From: Hyphomicrobium sp.
Lineage (GTDB): Bacteria; Pseudomonadota; Alphaproteobacteria; Rhizobiales; Hyphomicrobiaceae
DNA: 64,000 bases
Direction of reading: 5' to 3'
Assembly: GCA_002928515.1 (NCBI GenBank)
Contig: PERI01000003.1
Coordinates: forward strand, 62,001 to 126,000
In this document: in pieces, positions 60,264 to 64,000 of the stretch
Position numbering within the stretch: the stretch's first letter is position 1
Layout: every line of letters starts with the position of its first letter
The notes under the pieces: model-generated
Seen by the model: the letters and a program-made list of their open reading frames with translations, nothing else
Told to the model about the DNA's origin: nothing
The model's database searches: none
Translations under genes and position numbers: made by a program

Positions 60264-62249
60264 ATGGCACGGGCACAGCAGGCGGCGCAGAAAACCGAAG
60301 ACAAGGAACAGGCAGCAGCTGATGCGCCGGACCGCGACAGCCCCCTGCTCGACCTTTCCGATCAAGCCGTCAAGCGCCTGTTAAAAACGGCCAAGGCCAA
60401 AGGCTATGTCACGCTCGATCAACTAAATTCGGTGCTGCCGTCAGAAGAGGTCTCGTCTGACCAGATCGAAGACCTATACGCAATGCTGTCCGATATGGGC
60501 ATCAATGTGGTCGAAAATGATGAGGCCGAAGACGGCGGAGACGCTGCCGACGAAGTCGCCGACGATGAAGAAGGTCGCGCTTTGGTGGCACCCAACGCGC
60601 TGGTCAAATCGGAAGCCAAATCTGAACCTGCCGAACGCACCGACGATCCCGTGCGCATGTATCTGCGCGAAATGGGTTCGGTCGAGTTGCTGTCGCGCGA
60701 AGGCGAAATCGCGATCGCCAAGCGGATCGAAGCTGGCCGCGAGGCGATGATTGCCGGTCTGTGCGAAAGCCCATTGACGTTCCAGGCCATCATCATCTGG
60801 CGCGATGAGTTGAACGACGGCAAAATTTTGCTGCGCGACATCATCGATCTTGAAGCCACCTACGAAGGCCCCGAAGCGAAAGACGCGCCGGTCAACGAGG
60901 CAGGTATTCCGGTGCCTGAAGCGCCGACACGTCCGCCCGGCGCACCGGAAGGCGATGTCGAGGACGACGAAGAATTCGAAAACGCCATGTCCTTGGCGGC
61001 CATGGAAGCCGAGCTCAAGCCGAAGGTTTTAGAAACCTTCGACCAAATCGCTGGCACGTATAAAAAACTGCGCAAGCAGCAGGATAAAAAACTCGAACAG
61101 CAGGTTGCGGGTGAACTGGGTTCGCGTCAGCAGCAGAAAGCCTACGACAAGCTGCGCGAAGAAATCGTCACGGACGTGAAGTCACTGTCCCTGAACAACA
61201 ACCGTATCGAAAGCCTGGTCGAGCAGCTTTACGCGATCAATAAGCGTCTGATTGGTTTAGAAGGCCGTCTGATGCGCTTGGCCGACAGCTACGGCGTACC
61301 GCGCCAGGGCTTTATCGACGAATACTATGGCAACGAGCTGGATCAAAACTGGCTCGACCGCATGGGGACGAACGGCAAGAAATGGACGCAGTTCGTGAAA
61401 GTCGAACGAAGCCAAATCGAAACCATTCGTGGTGAAATTCACGCGCTGGCAACCGACACTGGCCTGGAAATCCCCGAGTTCCGCCGCATCGTCAAAGCGG
61501 TGCAGAAGGGCGAACGCGAAGCACGCCAGGCGAAAAAGGAAATGGTCGAAGCCAACCTGCGGCTCGTCATTTCTATTGCGAAGAAATATACCAACCGCGG
61601 TTTGCAGTTCCTCGATCTCATCCAGGAAGGCAACATCGGTCTGATGAAGGCGGTCGATAAATTCGAATATCGCCGCGGCTATAAATTCTCCACGTACGCA
61701 ACGTGGTGGATCCGCCAAGCCATCACGCGCTCGATTGCCGATCAGGCGCGCACCATTCGTATTCCGGTGCACATGATCGAGACGATCAACAAGATCGTGC
61801 GCACGTCGCGCCAAATGCTGCACGAGATCGGCCGCGAGCCGACGCCAGAAGAATTGGCTGAAAAGCTCGCCATGCCACTGGAAAAAGTGCGCAAGGTTTT
61901 GAAGATTGCGAAAGAGCCGATCTCACTTGAGACGCCAATTGGCGATGAAGAAGATTCGCATCTGGGTGATTTCATCGAAGATCGCAATGCCGTGTTGCCG
62001 ATCGAAGCCGCGATCCAGTCGAACCTGCGCGAGACGACCACACGAGTTCTTGCCTCGCTCACACCGCGCGAGGAACGCGTTCTTCGTATGCGTTTTGGCA
62101 TCGGCATGAACACCGATCACACACTGGAAGAAGTCGGCCAGCAGTTCTCGGTCACACGCGAACGTATTCGTCAGATCGAAGCCAAAGCGTTGCGCAAACT
62201 CAAGCATCCGAGCCGGTCGCGCAAGTTGCGCTCATTCTTGGATAACTGA
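60264..62249 (+). CDS. rpoD: primary sigma factor RpoD (sigma-70)
   Basis: A 661-aa sigma factor: region 1.1 (about 20-90), an acidic linker, the 1.2 segment ([20 protein letters not shown]), a large non-conserved insert, region 2 ([33 protein letters not shown]), region 3 and region 4.2 ([20 protein letters not shown]). It directs housekeeping transcription. AAGGATAGCGG precedes ATG 60264. A terminator follows. Confidence 0.98.
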   Translation: MARAQQAAQKTEDKEQAAADAPDRDSPLLDLSDQAVKRLLKTAKAKGYVTLDQLNSVLPSEEVSSDQIEDLYAMLSDMGINVVENDEAEDGGDAADEVADDEEGRALVAPNALVKSEAKSEPAERTDDPVRMYLREMGSVELLSREGEIAIAKRIEAGREAMIAGLCESPLTFQAIIIWRDELNDGKILLRDIIDLEATYEGPEAKDAPVNEAGIPVPEAPTRPPGAPEGDVEDDEEFENAMSLAAMEAELKPKVLETFDQIAGTYKKLRKQQDKKLEQQVAGELGSRQQQKAYDKLREEIVTDVKSLSLNNNRIESLVEQLYAINKRLIGLEGRLMRLADSYGVPRQGFIDEYYGNELDQNWLDRMGTNGKKWTQFVKVERSQIETIRGEIHALATDTGLEIPEFRRIVKAVQKGEREARQAKKEMVEANLRLVISIAKKYTNRGLQFLDLIQEGNIGLMKAVDKFEYRRGYKFSTYATWWIRQAITRSIADQARTIRIPVHMIETINKIVRTSRQMLHEIGREPTPEELAEKLAMPLEKVRKVLKIAKEPISLETPIGDEEDSHLGDFIEDRNAVLPIEAAIQSNLRETTTRVLASLTPREERVLRMRFGIGMNTDHTLEEVGQQFSVTRERIRQIEAKALRKLKHPSRSRKLRSFLDN

Positions 62250-62253
62250 TTTG

Positions 62254-62284
62254 AAAAAGGGCCTCAAAAATGGCCCTTTTTTTA
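62254..62284 (+). terminator. rpoD terminator
   Basis: AAAAGGGCC pairs with GGCCCTTTT around an 8-base loop, followed by a T-run (TTTTTTTTA including stem bases). Confidence 0.92.
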
Positions 62285-62339
62285 TTGCCCCGAGCTTTGG
62301 CGGTCGTTGTCGATGGACGTCCGACTTTGTCGAAGCGAT

Positions 62340-62807
62340 TTAGTTGATCGCAACGATCTCGACATCAGCCGATCCTACATGCACCCCATCACCGACGCTT
62401 TTTCCAAGCAGGGCTTGTGCAAGCGGCGCAACGTAAGACAGCGTGCCCTTGCTCGGATCGGCTTCGTCCTCACCGACGATGCGATATGTCATGCGGCGGC
62501 CATCGTCGCGCACAATCGTGACTTTCGAGTCGAACTGTACAGTCTCCAAATCGCTAGGCTGTGGGGCGAGTTCGGCCGTCAGACGGCGTTGCGTCCAATA
62601 CCGTAAATCTCGCGCTACGCGCGCGATCTCGCCGCGATCGTTAGCGGCTTGTGCGTTGGCGTGCGCTGCCTCTAGGCGTGCGACCTCGGTTTCGATGAGC
62701 TGCAAGCCTTCACTCGTCACGAGGTTGCGATGCTGCGAAATCAGTTTGTCGGGGAGCTCTTCAAAAGCATCCGTGCCGTCAGGTTCTCGGACAAAGGCTC
62801 GGCTCAT
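62340..62807 (-). CDS. GreA/GreB-family elongation factor, second copy
   Basis: A 155-aa Gre-type protein with a coiled coil (LQLIETEVARLEAAHANAQA) and a C-terminal FKBP-like domain (VTIVRDDGRRMTYRIVGEDE, SYVAPLAQALLGKSVGDGV). The tip sequence differs from GreA (no clear D-x-x-E-N pair), so it may act as a Gre-like anti-factor (Rnk/GfA type) rather than a cleavage factor. It is convergent with rpoD. Confidence 0.85.
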   Translation of the reverse strand: MSRAFVREPDGTDAFEELPDKLISQHRNLVTSEGLQLIETEVARLEAAHANAQAANDRGEIARVARDLRYWTQRRLTAELAPQPSDLETVQFDSKVTIVRDDGRRMTYRIVGEDEADPSKGTLSYVAPLAQALLGKSVGDGVHVGSADVEIVAIN

Positions 62808-62856
62808 GGATCACAATTAACGCGCTCAACTGCGCGCTCCAAATGAACAGATAAGT

Positions 62857-63129
62857 TCAGTCTTCAGGGGATTGCGCGAGTAGTGCAGCCGCAGTGAGCA
62901 GCAGCCGCCGGTCATCGGCGTTTTCGATTGCTGCGAACGCCCGCATGAGTTGCACGCTTTCGCCGAACCGTCGCTCGTCCTGGCTGATCGAAGAAAATGG
63001 CGCTTGGGCTTCAGCAAAGCCGTCCGAGCGCGTATCCATTGCTGATCGCAGCGCCTCATGCGCGCCCGACAGCGCGCGCAACTGTAAACGCAATTGAGAA
63101 AGCTGGTCCTGATTTAGGTCGTTGGACAT
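62857..63129 (-). CDS. hypothetical helical protein
   Basis: A 90-aa protein (MSNDLNQDQLSQLRLQLRAL and a C-terminal AAIENADDRRLLLTAAALLA) without signal peptide or membrane segment. It looks all-helical with a long coiled segment. ATG 63129 is chosen over the 63177 alternative, which has an odd leader. It ends 49 bases before the Gre-type gene on the same strand. Confidence 0.55.
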   Translation of the reverse strand: MSNDLNQDQLSQLRLQLRALSGAHEALRSAMDTRSDGFAEAQAPFSSISQDERRFGESVQLMRAFAAIENADDRRLLLTAAALLAQSPED

Positions 63130-63373
63130 GATCGGTTCTGCTGATGGAACCGAATGATGATACCTCGCTTGGCTCAAACGCGAATGGAAAACTTGTTTGC
63201 TATCATAGCTTTATCGTTGCGACTTTCTGCAATCTATGATTGCATCGGTCTCTAAGCGCCGAGCCTCAAATGTCGCGTCATGGGCAGGCGCAACGCTCGT
63301 AGTAGGCCGCATCACAACCTGCTAGAGAACCGCATCCAAATTTATGACACCTGTTGCTGGGGACTTTCCAACA

Positions 63374-63808
63374 ATGACCGATACGACACCTGAGAGCCAA
63401 GCGCGCGCCGCTACGGCCGCATTGATCCGCGACTACTACACAGCCTTCAACACCGGCGACACGGATGCGATGCTCGAATTTCTGACCGACGACGTCATCC
63501 ACGACGTCAATCAGGGCGAGCGGCGGACAGGCAAGGATAAGTTCCGTGCGTTCAATGCTCGCATGACGCACAATTACAAAGAAGAGTTGAAAGACATCGT
63601 CGTGCTGGTTTCAAAGGACGCGACGCGTGCGGCGGCAGAATTCAATGTTCATGGCGTTTACAAGAATTCCGAAGAAGGTTTGCCGCCCGCAGCTGGACAA
63701 ACCTACGTCCTGCCGGCCGGTACGTTCTTTGCTATTCGCGATGGAAAAATTGCGCGCGTGACCACCTATTACAATCTTACCGATTGGATTACGCAGGTCG
63801 CGGGTTAA
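63374..63808 (+). CDS. SnoaL/NTF2-like protein
   Basis: A 144-aa protein with the cone-shaped NTF2-like fold pattern: LIRDYYTAFNTGDTDAMLEF at the start, DDVIHDVNQGERRTGKDKFR, and a late AGTFFAIRDGKIARVTTYYN. Members are isomerases, cyclases or stress proteins; substrate unknown. The start at 63374 (MTDTTPES) lies in frame with an ATG at 63344 that adds ten residues. A GNAT gene follows. Confidence 0.85.
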   Translation: MTDTTPESQARAATAALIRDYYTAFNTGDTDAMLEFLTDDVIHDVNQGERRTGKDKFRAFNARMTHNYKEELKDIVVLVSKDATRAAAEFNVHGVYKNSEEGLPPAAGQTYVLPAGTFFAIRDGKIARVTTYYNLTDWITQVAG

Positions 63809-63853
63809 ACTTCGCTCCCACTACGCCTCACATACGCGCTGGAGATATCGGCG

Positions 63854-64000
63854 ATGGCGAATGAGCGCAAATCGCTCGATGTGCAGTCGATCACCGGGCA
63901 AGACATCTATAAAGTTCTGCCCGATCTCGCGCGGCTGCGCATGATCGTGTTTCGCGATTGGCCTTATCTCTATGACGGCTCTCTGGAGTACGAAGAGCAA
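63854..64000 (+). CDS. GNAT-family acetyltransferase, N-terminal part
   Basis: ATG 63854 opens a frame of 49 codons to the window edge: SLDVQSITGQDIYKVLPDLA then RLRMIVFRDWPYLYDGSLEY. This matches the N-terminus of a GNAT-family group in Hyphomicrobiales. GGAGATATCGGCG is upstream. The rest is outside the window. Confidence 0.7.
   Translation, partial: MANERKSLDVQSITGQDIYKVLPDLARLRMIVFRDWPYLYDGSLEYEEQ

Overview
The window looks like chromosomal DNA of an alphaproteobacterium, most likely order Hyphomicrobiales (the former Rhizobiales). The evidence is its GC-rich coding, alphaproteobacterial families (DUF3126, BTLCP peptidase, gamma carbonic anhydrase, HIG1-like and ELM1-like proteins), an alphaproteobacterial LexA box (GTTC-N7-GTTC) and a primase with a degraded zinc finger. 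No rRNA, tRNA, CRISPR array or prophage was recognised. Genus is not determinable by eye.

Layout. 1-3.9 kb: the 5' tip of enolase, then a queuosine block (queC, a YhhQ-type transporter, queE, queD, queF); its QueD lacks two usual catalytic residues. 3.8-11.5 kb: small membrane and secreted proteins, an orphan ParB-like nuclease, a cupin, a cytochrome b561 and a YqhA-type protein. 11.5-13.4 kb: an accessory island with three REP-like hairpins, an AT-rich zinc-ribbon/HEPN-like gene, and a ParE-type toxin-antitoxin pair between the intact thrS 3' end and a diverged second copy of it. 13.2-30 kb: thrS, a hydrolase, yidD with an IscU-like scaffold, hisI, a glycine-zipper-like secreted peptide, an outer-membrane barrel, patatin, CBS, rhomboid, PAS, PilZ and LapG-like genes, then gamma carbonic anhydrase, DUF3126, cysE, enoyl-CoA hydratase, polysaccharide deacetylase and GNAT.

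30.3-37 kb is a methionine/one-carbon operon on the minus strand: an ArsR regulator fused to a methyltransferase, metF, the N-terminal third of MetH, a free methyltransferase, and the rest of MetH. A perfect 16-bp palindrome, a likely operator, precedes it. Immediately upstream sits a complete IS1595-type element (37007-39000) with inverted ends, a perfect 8-bp target duplication, a transposase with its promoter in the inverted repeat, a 53-residue passenger frame and a trypsin-like serine protease passenger gene.

39-49 kb: an MlaC-like protein, two paralogous PRC-barrel-like secreted proteins, a periplasmic thioredoxin with a CcdA-type electron importer, ettA, a Y-family polymerase behind a LexA box, and a CPBP protease/ELM1 pair. 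48.8-63.8 kb is housekeeping: Lrp, greA, carB, a pair of secreted LolA-like paralogues, a ChaN-like lipoprotein, carA, a GatB/YqeY protein, dnaG, rpoD, a second Gre-type factor, a SnoaL-like protein and the start of a GNAT gene.

The least ordinary parts are the IS1595 element with its protease cargo, the thrS-flanked toxin-antitoxin island with the HEPN-like gene, the split MetH operon and the altered QueD. No new multi-gene system could be demonstrated from sequence alone.
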